64,000 nucleotides of DNA from Rhodanobacteraceae bacterium (GTDB lineage: Bacteria > Pseudomonadota > Gammaproteobacteria > Xanthomonadales > SZUA-5): NCBI GenBank assembly GCA_024234055.1, contig JACKOW010000007.1, positions 155,450 to 219,449 of the forward strand, in the 5' to 3' direction. The stretch's first letter is position 1. Every line of letters starts with the position of its first letter. The notes beneath the pieces were generated by a model. That model made no database searches, had not been told where the DNA came from, and was given only the letters and a program-made list of their open reading frames with translations. A program made the translations under genes and the position numbers. Shown piece by piece: positions 8,529 through 17,942 of the stretch.

Positions 8529-10862
8529 CTAGAACTGATTACCGAAGGAGAACTGGATGCGTTCGACGTCGTCTCCGGGCTTGTCGTTCAAGGGATAGGC
8601 CAAGTTGATCACAATCGGGCCCACGGGTGCACGCCATTGCATGGTCAAACCCGTCGAATAGCGCAATTCTCCTGCATCGAAGTCGTTGAAATCCTTGTAG
8701 ACATTGCCGACATCGAAGAACAGACCCAGGCGAATGGTGTCGGCACCCTTGGCAAAGGGCGTCGGGAACAGGAACTCGACATTGCCAATCACGCTGAGCG
8801 CGCCACCCACGGGCAGCAGCTGGCTACCCGACAACAGGCGCGGCCCCAGGGTGTTGTCACGGAAACCACGCACCGAGCGCACACCGCCGGAATAGAAATT
8901 CTCCCAGAACGGGAAGCCCAGCCGCCCGCCCAGGGGATCACCATTCTCATCGGGTACAGGATTGGTCTTGCTGCCGCTGTAGGTGTCGCCGTAGCCAACT
9001 TCACCGTTGAGCATCAAGGTGAAGTTCTGGGTCAACGGGAAGTACTTCTGGTACTGAGCCGAGATCTTGTAGTAACGCAGCTCGCTGGGCGGCAACACCA
9101 GTTCGGCCGTGAGCTTGGTCAATGCACCCGCCGTGGGCGAGAAGAAACGGTTGCGGCTGTCGCGGAACCACGAGGTTTCAAGGCGCCAGGAGTTGAAGGT
9201 GCGGTTGTCGTACACAAAGGGGATGTACTCCGCCGGCGTCAGTCCCGGGTAGATGTCGATCTGGGTCTGGTCCAGCGCCAGGCGGAAGTTGATGCGGTCA
9301 TATTCCGAGAGCGGCAAACCGTAGTTCATGCCGACCTGGGCTACGTTCGAGGTGTAGCTCGCGAGATTGGCCTGGGCCGAATCCAGTTCGCGGTAGCTGA
9401 CGTTGAAGCCGCGGCTGACGCCCTCATCGGTGTAATAGGGATTGTAGTAGGAGGCATCGAAACGCTTGTACACCCGGTTGTTGCTGACCGCGAACCCCAC
9501 CCGGTTGCCGGTACCCAGGAAGTTGTCGAAGCTCAGCGCCACCGACAGGATGGCGCCCTGAAGCTCGGAGTAGCCCACGCCGAACTGGAAGTTGCCGGTC
9601 TGCTGTTCCTCGACCTTGACGACCACATCGACCTGGTCGTCGCTGCCCGCCACCTTGGGCGTTTCGACCTCGACTTTCTTGAAGAAGCCCAGGCGTTCCA
9701 GGCGCACCTTGGAGCGATCGATCGCCGCCTGGTTGTACCAGCCGCCTTCGAACTGACGCATTTCCCGGCGCAAGACTTCGTCCAGGGTCTTGGCGTTGCC
9801 CTCGAAATTGATGCGGCGCACATACACGCGCTTGCCCGGATCCACCAGCATGGTGATGCCGACAATGCGCTTCTCGCGATCCACATCCGGCACCGGCGAG
9901 ACCTTGGCAAAGGCGTAGCCAAAGTTGCCGAGCAGTTTCTCGATGTATTCGCTGGTCTGTTCCAGCTTCTTGCGGGAGAAGGTCTCGCCGGTCTTGAACA
10001 CCACCAGCCGGTTGAGAGTGGCTTCATCGACCACGAACTTGCCGGTCAGGCGAACTTCACCGACGGTATAGACCTCGCCTTCGTTGACGTTAGCGGTGAT
10101 GTAGACATTGCGACGGTCGGGGCTGACGCTGACCTGCGTGGATTCCACGTCGAAATCGACGTAACCGCGATCCAGATAGAAGGCGCGCAACTTCTCCAGG
10201 TCACCGGAGAGCTTCTCGCGCGAATACTGGTCGTCACGGCGGTACCAGGACAGCCAGTTGGTGGTGTCGAGTTCGAACTCCTTGCGGATCTCTTCATCGG
10301 TGAACGTGGTGTTGCCGACGATGTTCAGATGCCGGATCTTGGCGGCCTTGCCCTCGGCAATGGTGATGGTCACATCGACGCGGTTTCGATCGAGCGACTT
10401 CACCGAGGGCGTGATGCGCACATTGTACTTGCCGCGGTTGTTGTACTGCCGGGTCAACTCCTGGGTCACGCGCTCGATGTTGAGCTCGTTGTAGGTTTCA
10501 CCCTCGGCCAGGCCGATGTTGTCGAGGCCCTTGGTCAGCTCCTCGGTCTTGATGTCCTTGTTGCCGACCAGCGTGATCTTCGAGATCGCCGGACGTTCGG
10601 ACACGGTGACGACCAGGATGTCGCCCTGACGGTCCAGACGAACGTCCTTGAAGAAGCCGGTCTTGTACAGGGAACGCAGCGCGTCCGAGGCCCGCGAACG
10701 ATCCAGCCGATCTCCCTTCTGCACCGGCAGATAGGTGAACACGGTACCGGCGGAGATGCGCTCCAATCCGTCAATGCGGATGTCGCTGATGACGAAGTCG
10801 TCGGCAGCCAGCGCCGCGCCTCCGGAAAGTGCCAACAAAATGGACGCGACCAACTTTTTCAT
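8529..10862 (-). CDS. bamA: outer membrane protein assembly factor BamA
   Basis: Central subunit of the beta-barrel assembly machine. The 777-residue protein has a signal peptide (MKKLVASILLALSGGAALA), five POTRA domains starting with FVISDIRIDGLERISAGTVF and a C-terminal Omp85 barrel that contains GGVRSVRGFRDNTLGPR (the VRGF/Y motif of loop 6) and ends in the sorting motif FSFGNQF. Length is normal. It lies between rseP and skp in the conserved order. Confidence 0.97.
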   Translation of the reverse strand: MKKLVASILLALSGGAALAADDFVISDIRIDGLERISAGTVFTYLPVQKGDRLDRSRASDALRSLYKTGFFKDVRLDRQGDILVVTVSERPAISKITLVGNKDIKTEELTKGLDNIGLAEGETYNELNIERVTQELTRQYNNRGKYNVRITPSVKSLDRNRVDVTITIAEGKAAKIRHLNIVGNTTFTDEEIRKEFELDTTNWLSWYRRDDQYSREKLSGDLEKLRAFYLDRGYVDFDVESTQVSVSPDRRNVYITANVNEGEVYTVGEVRLTGKFVVDEATLNRLVVFKTGETFSRKKLEQTSEYIEKLLGNFGYAFAKVSPVPDVDREKRIVGITMLVDPGKRVYVRRINFEGNAKTLDEVLRREMRQFEGGWYNQAAIDRSKVRLERLGFFKKVEVETPKVAGSDDQVDVVVKVEEQQTGNFQFGVGYSELQGAILSVALSFDNFLGTGNRVGFAVSNNRVYKRFDASYYNPYYTDEGVSRGFNVSYRELDSAQANLASYTSNVAQVGMNYGLPLSEYDRINFRLALDQTQIDIYPGLTPAEYIPFVYDNRTFNSWRLETSWFRDSRNRFFSPTAGALTKLTAELVLPPSELRYYKISAQYQKYFPLTQNFTLMLNGEVGYGDTYSGSKTNPVPDENGDPLGGRLGFPFWENFYSGGVRSVRGFRDNTLGPRLLSGSQLLPVGGALSVIGNVEFLFPTPFAKGADTIRLGLFFDVGNVYKDFNDFDAGELRYSTGLTMQWRAPVGPIVINLAYPLNDKPGDDVERIQFSFGNQF

Positions 10863-10956
10863 GCGCGCAAAGCCTCAGGGCGAATCATCGTCAGGAAGAG
10901 CCACGCGTTGTGTTTATCAATCAGCTTGCGTGGTCTCGATGGGGGCGAGGTAGTGC

Positions 10957-12303
10957 CTAGGAACTCAACATCCGGCTGAAATCGTTGAAGAATGCCAGAC
11001 ACATCAGTGCCAGCAAGGCTCCAAGACCCAGATAGTGGCCTACGGCCTGGGCCCGATCACTCAGCGGACTACCTTTCACCCACTCAATAAAGTAATACAA
11101 CAAATGGCCGCCATCCAGAATCGGAATCGGCAACAGGTTCATGATGCACAAGCTCAGACTGATCAGTCCAAGAAAACGCAGGAACTGGGTAAAGCCGCCT
11201 TCCGCCGAGTAGTTGGCGAACTGCGCAATGCTGATCGGACCGGACACGTTCTTGAGCTGTGCCTCGCCGGAAATCATGTGCCGGATGACTCGAAGACTGC
11301 CAACGGTCAGGCGCCAGGTTTCGCTGAAGGCCTGCGGGATCGCCGCCAGCGGCCCATAGTGGCGTGTGGTCTCGCGCATGTCGGGGGCCACGCCAACCAC
11401 CCAGGCCGTCTGCTCCTCAACCGTGTGTTGCCGGGCCTGGATCACCAGGGTCTCGCGAATGCCGTTGCGGTCCACCAGCAGTCGTACCCGACCCTCGTGC
11501 GCGCCGGCCTCGGCCTGGATGGCATCGCGCATGTCGGCAAAACGATTCACCGGCGTGTCGCCGACCTGAACGATGGTGTCGCCGACTTTCAAGCCCGCGA
11601 GTTCGGCCGGATCGCCCGGGCTCAGTGCACCCACCTCGGTGGGCGGCACCCAATGCCAGGGTTTCAGGCCAAGTTGGGTGAGAAAGCGCGACTCATCTAC
11701 CGGCTCGCCCAACTGGCCGAGATTCATGCGCTGGGTGGCGATACCACCGCCATCGCGGCGCACATCGATGTTGACCGTCTCGCCGCGATAGGCCTTGGTG
11801 GTCAGGTCGACCAGCACATGGGTCCAGTTGCTGACCGGATCGCCGTTGACGGCAAGAATGAGATCGCCGCGCCGCAACCCGGATTCGGCCGCGAATCCCT
11901 CGACCTCGCCCACATAAGGCGAATAGTCCTTGACCCCGACCAGCAGCATCAACCAGAAGGCGAACAACGCAAACACCAGATTGAAGATCGGTCCAGCGGC
12001 GACGATGGCCACCCGCTGGCCAATGGATTTGCGGTTGAAGGCCTGATGGACCTCCTTCGCCTCGACATCGGCCTCGCGTTCATCAAGCATCTTCACATAG
12101 CCGCCGAGCGGTATCGCGGCGATGACGTATTCGGTCCCATCGCGCCCGCGTCGGGTCCACAGCGGCTTGCCCAAGCCCACGCTGAAGCGCAGCACCTTGA
12201 CGCCACAACGGCGAGCCACCCAGAAGTGCCCGAACTCGTGAAAGGTCACCAGCAGGCTGGTCGCCACCAGAAACCAGAAGATCGAGCCCAGCAACAATTC
12301 CAT
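10957..12303 (-). CDS. rseP: RIP metalloprotease RseP (site-2 protease)
   Basis: Inner-membrane zinc protease that cleaves anti-sigma factors such as RseA and remnant signal peptides. In the 448-residue protein the zinc motif HEFGH is at residues 22-26 in the first membrane segment, and the third ligand region is PIPILDGGHLLYY near the C-terminus. Two PDZ modules lie between (around GEVEGFAAESGLRRGDLI and GDPAELAGLKVGDTIVQVGD). It starts one base after the dxr stop. Confidence 0.96.
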   Translation of the reverse strand: MELLLGSIFWFLVATSLLVTFHEFGHFWVARRCGVKVLRFSVGLGKPLWTRRGRDGTEYVIAAIPLGGYVKMLDEREADVEAKEVHQAFNRKSIGQRVAIVAAGPIFNLVFALFAFWLMLLVGVKDYSPYVGEVEGFAAESGLRRGDLILAVNGDPVSNWTHVLVDLTTKAYRGETVNIDVRRDGGGIATQRMNLGQLGEPVDESRFLTQLGLKPWHWVPPTEVGALSPGDPAELAGLKVGDTIVQVGDTPVNRFADMRDAIQAEAGAHEGRVRLLVDRNGIRETLVIQARQHTVEEQTAWVVGVAPDMRETTRHYGPLAAIPQAFSETWRLTVGSLRVIRHMISGEAQLKNVSGPISIAQFANYSAEGGFTQFLRFLGLISLSLCIMNLLPIPILDGGHLLYYFIEWVKGSPLSDRAQAVGHYLGLGALLALMCLAFFNDFSRMLSS

Positions 12304-12304
12304 A

Positions 12305-13483
12305 TCAGCTCCGCTTTCCTGAATCGATGACCGCAGTCGCCACGCTTCGGGCCTGCCGGTCAGCTTCGAGCACGTCAGCCACCGACTCTACAGACGATAG
12401 GGCACAACGATTTAAAGCCTCGTTAACAGTGGCGGCAATTCCGGCAAAGCCAAGGCTGCCGTTCAGGAATGCTGCCACCGCCACTTCATTGGCCGCGTTC
12501 AGCATGGCTGGCGCCGTGCCTCCAGCCTCCAGTGCCTGATAGGCGAGTTTAAGGCAAGGAAAGGCTTCAAGGTCAGGGGTGGAGAAATCCAGCCGCGCCA
12601 GCGCAGCGAGGTCCAATGTCGGCGCACCCGACTCGATCCGCTCAGGCCAGGCCAGTGCATGGGCAATCGGAATGCGCATGTCGGCGCTGCCGAGCTGTGC
12701 CAGGAAGCTGCCATCATGGTATTCGACCAGGGAGTGGATCGTGCTTTGCGGATGCACGATGACCCGGATCCGAGAGCTTTCGAGACCGAACAGAAAGTGC
12801 GCCTCGATCACCTCCAGCCCCTTGTTCATCAAGGTGGCAGAGTCCACCGAGATCTTCGGACCCATCGTCCAGTTCGGATGGGCGCAGGCCTGAGCGACGG
12901 TCACCTGTTCCAACTGGGCGCGGCTCCAGCCCCGGAACGGCCCACCTGAAGCTGTCAACCAAAGCTGGCGCACGCCCGCCAACGGACGCTGCAGAGGATC
13001 GGGCAGGCACTGAAAAATGGCGTTGTGCTCGCTGTCGATGGGTAACAGCTGCGCCCCACCCTGGGCCACCGCCTGCATCAGCAGGCCGCCGGCACAGACC
13101 AGTGCCTCCTTGTTGGCGAGCAGGATGCGCTTGCCGGCATGCGCCGCTGCCAGCGTGGCGGGCAAGCCGGCGGCCCCGACGATGGCTGCCACCACGGTGT
13201 CCACTGCAGCGTCGGCCACTACGGTCTCGATCGCTGACATGCCGCTGGCTACCGTTGTACCTGGCGCGCTGTTTCGCAGACGTGCGGCCAGGCGCAGACA
13301 GGCGTCGGCGTCGGCCATGACTGCCACCTCGGGTCTGAAGCGCTCACAGATCTCGGCCATGCCCAGATCATCTCGCGCCGCCACCGCACTGTGCAGACGA
13401 AATCGGTCCGGATGCCGGGCGATCAGATCCAGGGTGCTGCGACCAATGGACCCGGTGGCACCGAGCAGGCAGATCGACTTCAT
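12305..13483 (-). CDS. dxr: 1-deoxy-D-xylulose 5-phosphate reductoisomerase
   Basis: Makes 2-C-methylerythritol 4-phosphate with NADPH, the committed step of the MEP isoprenoid route that feeds UppS. The 392-residue protein shows the NADPH fold GATGSIGRSTLDLI, then LANKEALVCAGG, PIDSEHNAIFQCL (metal ligand Asp and Glu), TASGGPFR and NWTMGPKISVDSATLMNKG. Its ATG overlaps the cdsA stop (ATGA). Confidence 0.97.
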   Translation of the reverse strand: MKSICLLGATGSIGRSTLDLIARHPDRFRLHSAVAARDDLGMAEICERFRPEVAVMADADACLRLAARLRNSAPGTTVASGMSAIETVVADAAVDTVVAAIVGAAGLPATLAAAHAGKRILLANKEALVCAGGLLMQAVAQGGAQLLPIDSEHNAIFQCLPDPLQRPLAGVRQLWLTASGGPFRGWSRAQLEQVTVAQACAHPNWTMGPKISVDSATLMNKGLEVIEAHFLFGLESSRIRVIVHPQSTIHSLVEYHDGSFLAQLGSADMRIPIAHALAWPERIESGAPTLDLAALARLDFSTPDLEAFPCLKLAYQALEAGGTAPAMLNAANEVAVAAFLNGSLGFAGIAATVNEALNRCALSSVESVADVLEADRQARSVATAVIDSGKRS

Positions 13484-14343
13484 AGGCCGATCAGATAGCG
13501 GCCACAGACGAAGATCGGGAAGGCCGCCAGCATGCTGTCGATCCGATCCAGAATGCCGCCGTGACCGGGCAGCAGCGAACCGCTGTCCTTGAGATTCGAC
13601 TGGCGCTTGATCAGGCTCTCGAACAGATCACCCACAATCGAGAACAACACCGTCACCGTGGCCAGCACCACCAGCAGCACATGGCCGACCGGAATAGGTT
13701 TCAGCAGCCACCCCGCCAGTGCGGCGAAGATCACGGTGCCAACGAGCGCACCATAAACACCCTCTCGGGTCTTGCCCGGACTGATCCGCGGCGCCAGCTT
13801 GTGCTGACCGAAACGCCGCCCGGCAAAATAGGCCGAAACATCCGCCACCCAGATCAGCATCAATACGAACAGCGTCCACCAGGGCCCGGTCACCGGCTCG
13901 CGATGGATCAGCCATGCTGCCACCCAGGCAGGGACCACCATGGCGCTGCCCACCAGCATCTTGAGTTCGCGATTGCGTCGGGTCGGCGCAGAGCCGAATT
14001 CAAAGGCGCGCAGCCAGAGTATGGCCAGACACCACCAGATCACCCCGATCCAGGCAATCGGCAGCAGCCAGTTCTCCGGGCGCAACAGGATCAGGGCCGC
14101 CATGATGCCGCCGTTGACCAGCACGGCCGCCGCGCGCAGGCCCCGCAGCCGGAAACCGATCACCCGCGTCCATTCCCAGATGGCGTAGCAGAGCACCAGG
14201 CCAAAACCGAAGGCGAAGGCCGTGCTCGGCAGATACAGCACCGCCAGTATCGCCAATGGTGCCAGCAGCAACGCGGTGCCCACGCGCGCGCGCAGGCCGC
14301 TGCTGACCGAAGGCTTCGATTCCAATGGTTGCGACTCAGACAT
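13480..14343 (-). CDS. cdsA: phosphatidate cytidylyltransferase
   Basis: Makes CDP-diacylglycerol from phosphatidate and CTP, precursor of all phospholipids. A 287-residue polytopic membrane protein whose C-terminal signature SLIKRQSNLKDSG and LPGHGGILDRIDSML matches the CDS motif, including the metal-binding Asp residues. It overlaps uppS by 8 bases upstream and dxr by 4 bases downstream. Confidence 0.96.
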   Translation of the reverse strand: MSESQPLESKPSVSSGLRARVGTALLLAPLAILAVLYLPSTAFAFGFGLVLCYAIWEWTRVIGFRLRGLRAAAVLVNGGIMAALILLRPENWLLPIAWIGVIWWCLAILWLRAFEFGSAPTRRNRELKMLVGSAMVVPAWVAAWLIHREPVTGPWWTLFVLMLIWVADVSAYFAGRRFGQHKLAPRISPGKTREGVYGALVGTVIFAALAGWLLKPIPVGHVLLVVLATVTVLFSIVGDLFESLIKRQSNLKDSGSLLPGHGGILDRIDSMLAAFPIFVCGRYLIGL

Positions 14344-15124
14344 TCACAGCCTCGGGTTTACCCGTTACCTGGGCGCTGGTCTTGCCGAATCGACGCTCGC
14401 GCTGGGCGAATTCGGCCAGCGCTGCAGCAAAGGCTGGCTCGTCAAAATCGGGCCAGAGGATCGGCGTGAAGTAGAGCTCCGTGTAGGCCAGGTGCCAGAG
14501 CAGAAAGTTGCTGATCCGGGCCTCGCCGCCGGTGCGGATGAACAGATCCGGTTCGGGCAGCGGCGCCAGCGACAGGTGCTGCTCGAAACTTGTCTGATCA
14601 ATCGCATCCGGGTCGATCTGTCCCGCCACGGCCGCGCGGGCCAGTGCCTGAGCGGCGTTGACGATATCCCAGCGCCCTCCGTAATTGACGGCGATGTTCA
14701 CCGTCAGGCGCACCACATCCAACGCGGCTGCTTCAGATTCCGCCATGGCGGCGCGCAGTTCCGGCGAAAACCGGCTGCGCTCGCCGATGAAACGCAGGCG
14801 CACGCCATTGCCCGCCAGTTCCCGGGCCTCCTTGCGCAGGGCGCGCAGGAACAAGTCCATCAGATGACGAACTTCGCCCTCGGGGCGCGACCAGTTCTCG
14901 CTGCTGAAGGCGAACAGGGTGAGCACTTCCACCTTGGATCGAATGCAGGCCTCGATGACTTTGCGCACGGCCTGCACGCCGGCTCGATGCCCGAAGGCAC
15001 GCGGCCGACGCCTCTGTTTGGCCCAGCGACCATTGCCATCCATGACAATGGCCACATGCCGCGGCGTGGGCGCTGCGGGACCGGTAGCCGGCCCCTCAGG
15101 CGCCGGCGCGGCAGCTGCGCTCAA
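14336..15124 (-). CDS. uppS: isoprenyl transferase (undecaprenyl diphosphate synthase)
   Basis: Condenses farnesyl-PP with eight isopentenyl-PP to give the lipid carrier for peptidoglycan and O-antigen. The 262-residue cis-prenyltransferase has VAIVMDGNGRWAKQR (catalytic Asp), FGHRAGVQAVR and DLFIRTGGEARISNFLLW. The start is a TTG at 15124 overlapping the frr stop (TTGA); the first 20 residues are a low-complexity Ala/Pro stretch, so the true start could be slightly downstream, but no ATG precedes the catalytic motif. Confidence 0.94.
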   Translation of the reverse strand: MSAAAAPAPEGPATGPAAPTPRHVAIVMDGNGRWAKQRRRPRAFGHRAGVQAVRKVIEACIRSKVEVLTLFAFSSENWSRPEGEVRHLMDLFLRALRKEARELAGNGVRLRFIGERSRFSPELRAAMAESEAAALDVVRLTVNIAVNYGGRWDIVNAAQALARAAVAGQIDPDAIDQTSFEQHLSLAPLPEPDLFIRTGGEARISNFLLWHLAYTELYFTPILWPDFDEPAFAAALAEFAQRERRFGKTSAQVTGKPEAVNV

Positions 15125-15687
15125 AGCTGCATCAACTCATCTTCTTTGTGCTTGACCACCGCGTCCACTTCCTTGACGAAGCGATCGGTGAGCTTCTGGA
15201 TGTCGTCCTCGGCACGACGATCCTCGTCCTCGGTGGCGATCTTGGCCTTGAGCAATTCCTTGCAGTGGTGATTGGCATCACGACGCACATTGCGAATGGC
15301 CACCTTGGTGTTCTCGCCCTCGTGGGAGACCACCTTGGCCAGATCCCGACGGCGTTCCTCGGTCAGTGGCGGGATGACGATACGAATCACCTGACCCGCG
15401 GTGTTCGGTGTCAGACCCAGATCCGAGGTCATGATGGCCTTCTCGACGGCTGCGACCATGGGCTTCTCCCAGGGCTGCACGGTGATGGTGCGGGCATCCG
15501 CCACGGTCACATTGGCCACCTGGCTGATCGGCACGGGGGAGCCGTAGTAATCGACACGGAGATGATCGAGCAGTTGCGCCGATGCGCGTCCGGTGCGGAG
15601 CTTCATCAACTCCTGTTTCAGCACCTCGATGCACTTGTGCATGCGCGTTTCCGCGTCCGCCTTGATTTCAGCGAGTGAGCTAGTCAT
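15121..15687 (-). CDS. frr: ribosome recycling factor
   Basis: Splits post-termination ribosomes with EF-G. I start at the ATG 15687 (MTSSLAEIKADAETRMHKC), which has GGAAGGA about 5 bases upstream and gives the family length of 188 residues; the open frame extends well upstream but reads repeat DNA. Typical features are LRTGRASAQLLDHLRVDYYG near the N-terminus and PPLTEERRRDLAKVV. Overlaps uppS. Confidence 0.97.
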   Translation of the reverse strand: MTSSLAEIKADAETRMHKCIEVLKQELMKLRTGRASAQLLDHLRVDYYGSPVPISQVANVTVADARTITVQPWEKPMVAAVEKAIMTSDLGLTPNTAGQVIRIVIPPLTEERRRDLAKVVSHEGENTKVAIRNVRRDANHHCKELLKAKIATEDEDRRAEDDIQKLTDRFVKEVDAVVKHKEDELMQL

Positions 15688-16100
15688 GGGTCCTTCCTTG
15701 TCACAGCCATGGAATGGCCGCGGAGTATAGCGGGATAGGCGGCCAGCGCTGGTGTTGCCGAGCCCATCGTTGTTCACGGAACAGATCGAGCATCCGCCAT
15801 CGCGACGCGACAGCCGGCACTTCTCGCCCATTGTTGGACAAGAGCTTCAACGCAGAGCACGCAGAGGGCCGCTGAGAACGCGGAGAAAAGCCCATCCAGG
15901 ACGGCTCTACTTCTCTCCGCGAGCTCTCTGCTTTTCCTTTGCGTTCTTGGCGTCCGGCGTCTGGCCACATCCTGCGTCCCAGCAGGATCGTCGCGGAGCC
16001 GTTCGCGCCACGAGGGCGCTCCTACCAAAGTGGCATATCGCCCATGAGCATGTCGTACCGACTCAGGCGGCAGAAGACGACGCCCCGCCAGATCCCTGGG
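15688..16100. other. frr-pyrH gap filled by repeats
   Basis: About 410 bases without a gene. It contains an R3 composite repeat (15838-15975), then an R2-type end (CGCCACGAGGGCGCTCCTAC, near 16006-16025). Nothing else recognisable; no strong terminator with a T-run was seen on the minus strand after pyrH. Confidence 0.6.
15838..16025. repeat. dispersed composite repeat R3+R2
   Basis: Begins ACAAGAGCTTCAACGCAGAG, has internal GAGGGCCGCTGAGAACGCGG and GAGAAAAGC, then the complementary-looking arm CTCTCTGCTTTTCCTTTGCG, and ends with an R2 core. The same order is present at 23133 and 62831. Its arms are loosely inverted, suggesting a non-autonomous palindromic element. Confidence 0.7.
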
Positions 16101-16829
16101 CTAGCCGTTCTGATCGACCAGCGTGCCCACATTCTCACCCTGGACGATGCGCATCAGATCGCCGCGGCGGTGCAGATCGTAGACCCGGATCGGCATGCGA
16201 TAGTCGCGACACAGCGCAAAGGCCGTGGTGTCCATGACCGCCAGCTTGCGCTCGATGGCGCTGTCGTAGCTGATCTTGTCGAAACGGACGGCATTCGGGT
16301 CCTTGTTCGGATCGGCCGAGTACAGCCCATCGACCTTGGTCGCCTTCAGCATCAGATCGGCGTTGATTTCGATCGCGCGCAGGGCGGCGGCAGAGTCGGT
16401 GGTGAAGAAGGGATTGCCGGTACCGGCGGCGAAGACCACGATACGGTTCTTCTCCAGATGGCGAATGGCGCGGCGGCGGATGTAGTCCTCGCAGACCTCG
16501 TTGATCTTGATGGCACTCATGACCCGGCAGGTCGCGCCCTGCTTCTCGATCGCGTCCTGCAGCGCCAACGAGTTCATCACCGTGGCCAGCATGCCCATGT
16601 GATCAGCGGTGGCGCGATCAATGCCACTCTTGGCCAGCCCGACGCCGCGGAAGATATTGCCGCCGCCCACCACCAGACCGATCTGCACGCCGATCTTGGA
16701 GACTTCGATGATCTCGGCAGCGAGGCGATGCAATACCTCCGGATCGATACCATAATCCTCCGCGCCCAGCAGTGCCTCACCGCTGAGCTTCAACAAGATG
16801 CGGCGAAATACCGGTGGGGCGCTGCTCAT
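16101..16829 (-). CDS. pyrH: UMP kinase
   Basis: Phosphorylates UMP to UDP, a hexameric amino-acid-kinase-fold enzyme. The ATG at 16829 gives 242 residues starting MSSAPPVFRRILLKLSGEAL; KLSGEALLG binds ATP phosphates, GGGNIFRG binds UMP, and TDSAAALRAIEINADLML is the conserved late segment. Upstream sequence in frame is not conserved-looking. Lies between tsf and frr as usual. Confidence 0.96.
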   Translation of the reverse strand: MSSAPPVFRRILLKLSGEALLGAEDYGIDPEVLHRLAAEIIEVSKIGVQIGLVVGGGNIFRGVGLAKSGIDRATADHMGMLATVMNSLALQDAIEKQGATCRVMSAIKINEVCEDYIRRRAIRHLEKNRIVVFAAGTGNPFFTTDSAAALRAIEINADLMLKATKVDGLYSADPNKDPNAVRFDKISYDSAIERKLAVMDTTAFALCRDYRMPIRVYDLHRRGDLMRIVQGENVGTLVDQNG

Positions 16830-16915
16830 GCGAAGGGGTCTCCAATGTCCAGATGGCCGATACAATGCGCTCAACAGGCGGACGCCAGCCAACCATCCCG
16901 CCCGGCTACTGCTGA

Positions 16916-16944
16916 TAAAAGAAGGCCCCGGAACCCGGGGCCTT
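16916..16944 (-). terminator. rho-independent terminator after tsf
   Basis: The perfect inverted repeat AAGGCCCCGG-AAC-CCGGGGCCTT (16922-16944) is followed on the minus strand by TTCTTTTA, 10 bases beyond the tsf stop. This is the best-formed terminator in the window; it would end the rpsB-tsf transcript and set pyrH apart. Confidence 0.88.
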
Positions 16945-16954
16945 CAGTGACTGC

Positions 16955-17836
16955 TTACTGACTCGCCTTGACCTGTTTCATCACTTCTTCGGCGAAGTTC
17001 TCTTCCTTCTTCTCGATGCCCTCGCCCACATTCATGCGCACGAAGCCGGTGACCTTGGCGCCAGCCTTCTTGATGGCCTCTTCCACACCCATGCCATTGG
17101 CATCCGGCGCAGCATAGGCCTGGCCCAGCAGGGTCTGTTCGGCCAGCGTCTTGCGGATCTTGCCCTGGATCATCTTCTCCAGGATTTCCGGCGGCTTGCC
17201 CGAATCCTTGGCCTGCTCCATGGCGATGTTGCGCTCACGCGCCACCACTTCTTCCGGCACTTCGCTCATGTCCAGGTACTGCGGATTCATCGCCGCAATA
17301 TGCATGGCCAGGCCCTTGGCCAGTTCCGGCGTGCCGCCTTCCAGCGCCACCAGCACGCCCAGCTTGTCGTTGCTGTGGATGTAGGCACCGATGTTGCCAC
17401 CCGAAATCATGGCGGCGCGGCGCACCTGCATGTTCTCGCCGATCTTGGCAACCAGCGCCTGGCGCACCTGATCCACCGTCTGACCGTCAGCCAGCGGCAG
17501 CGACTTGATGGATTCGACCTCAGCGGTGCCGGCGGCGACGGCGGCGGCGGCGACGTCGGCGGCAAACTTGACGAAGTTCTCGTCCTTGCCGACGAAGTCG
17601 GTTTCACAGTTGAGCTCGACCAACAGGGCCTTGCCGTCTGCCTGACCCAGGGCAACACGACCTTCCGCGGCGACGCGAGTGGCCTTCTTGTCGGCCTTGG
17701 CCAGACCCTGCGTGCGCAGCCAGTCGGCCGCAGATTCAATGTTGCCAGCGTTTTCCACCAGCGCTTTCTTGCATTCCATCATGCCGGCGCCAGAGCGCTC
17801 GCGCAGTTCCTTCACGAGGGCAGCGGTGATTTCCAT
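16955..17836 (-). CDS. tsf: elongation factor Ts
   Basis: Nucleotide exchange factor for EF-Tu. The product starts MEITAALVKELRERSGAGMMECKKAL and contains the EF-Tu-contact motif CETDFVGKDENFVKFA and MHIAAMNPQYLD. There are two close ATGs: 17842 and 17836. AAGGA directly abuts the first but is 6 bases from the second, so I prefer 17836 (293 residues). Downstream partner of rpsB. Confidence 0.96.
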   Translation of the reverse strand: MEITAALVKELRERSGAGMMECKKALVENAGNIESAADWLRTQGLAKADKKATRVAAEGRVALGQADGKALLVELNCETDFVGKDENFVKFAADVAAAAVAAGTAEVESIKSLPLADGQTVDQVRQALVAKIGENMQVRRAAMISGGNIGAYIHSNDKLGVLVALEGGTPELAKGLAMHIAAMNPQYLDMSEVPEEVVARERNIAMEQAKDSGKPPEILEKMIQGKIRKTLAEQTLLGQAYAAPDANGMGVEEAIKKAGAKVTGFVRMNVGEGIEKKEENFAEEVMKQVKASQ

Positions 17837-17902
17837 GGTCATTCCTTAAATCGAACAAGGTGATAGAGGGCACGCGGCTGGCGCGCACCCCTGGGATTTG
17901 CA

Positions 17903-17925
17903 GGTCCGGCGACTCGCGCCGGACC
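17903..17925. promoter_or_regulatory. stem-loop between rpsB and tsf
   Basis: GGTCCGGCG-ACTCG-CGCCGGACC forms a perfect 9-bp stem with a 5-base loop about 20 bases after the rpsB stop. It lacks a T-run on the minus strand, so it may be an attenuator or RNA-processing site that sets the S2:EF-Ts ratio; an attenuator between these genes is known in E. coli, the role here is inferred. Confidence 0.6.
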
Positions 17926-17942
17926 ATGATCAACGTGCAGGA

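Noticed and set aside
8637..10979. 780-codon open frame on the plus strand opposite bamA
   Set aside because: Shadow of bamA codons; no ribosome site and a His/Gly/Arg-rich product without motifs.
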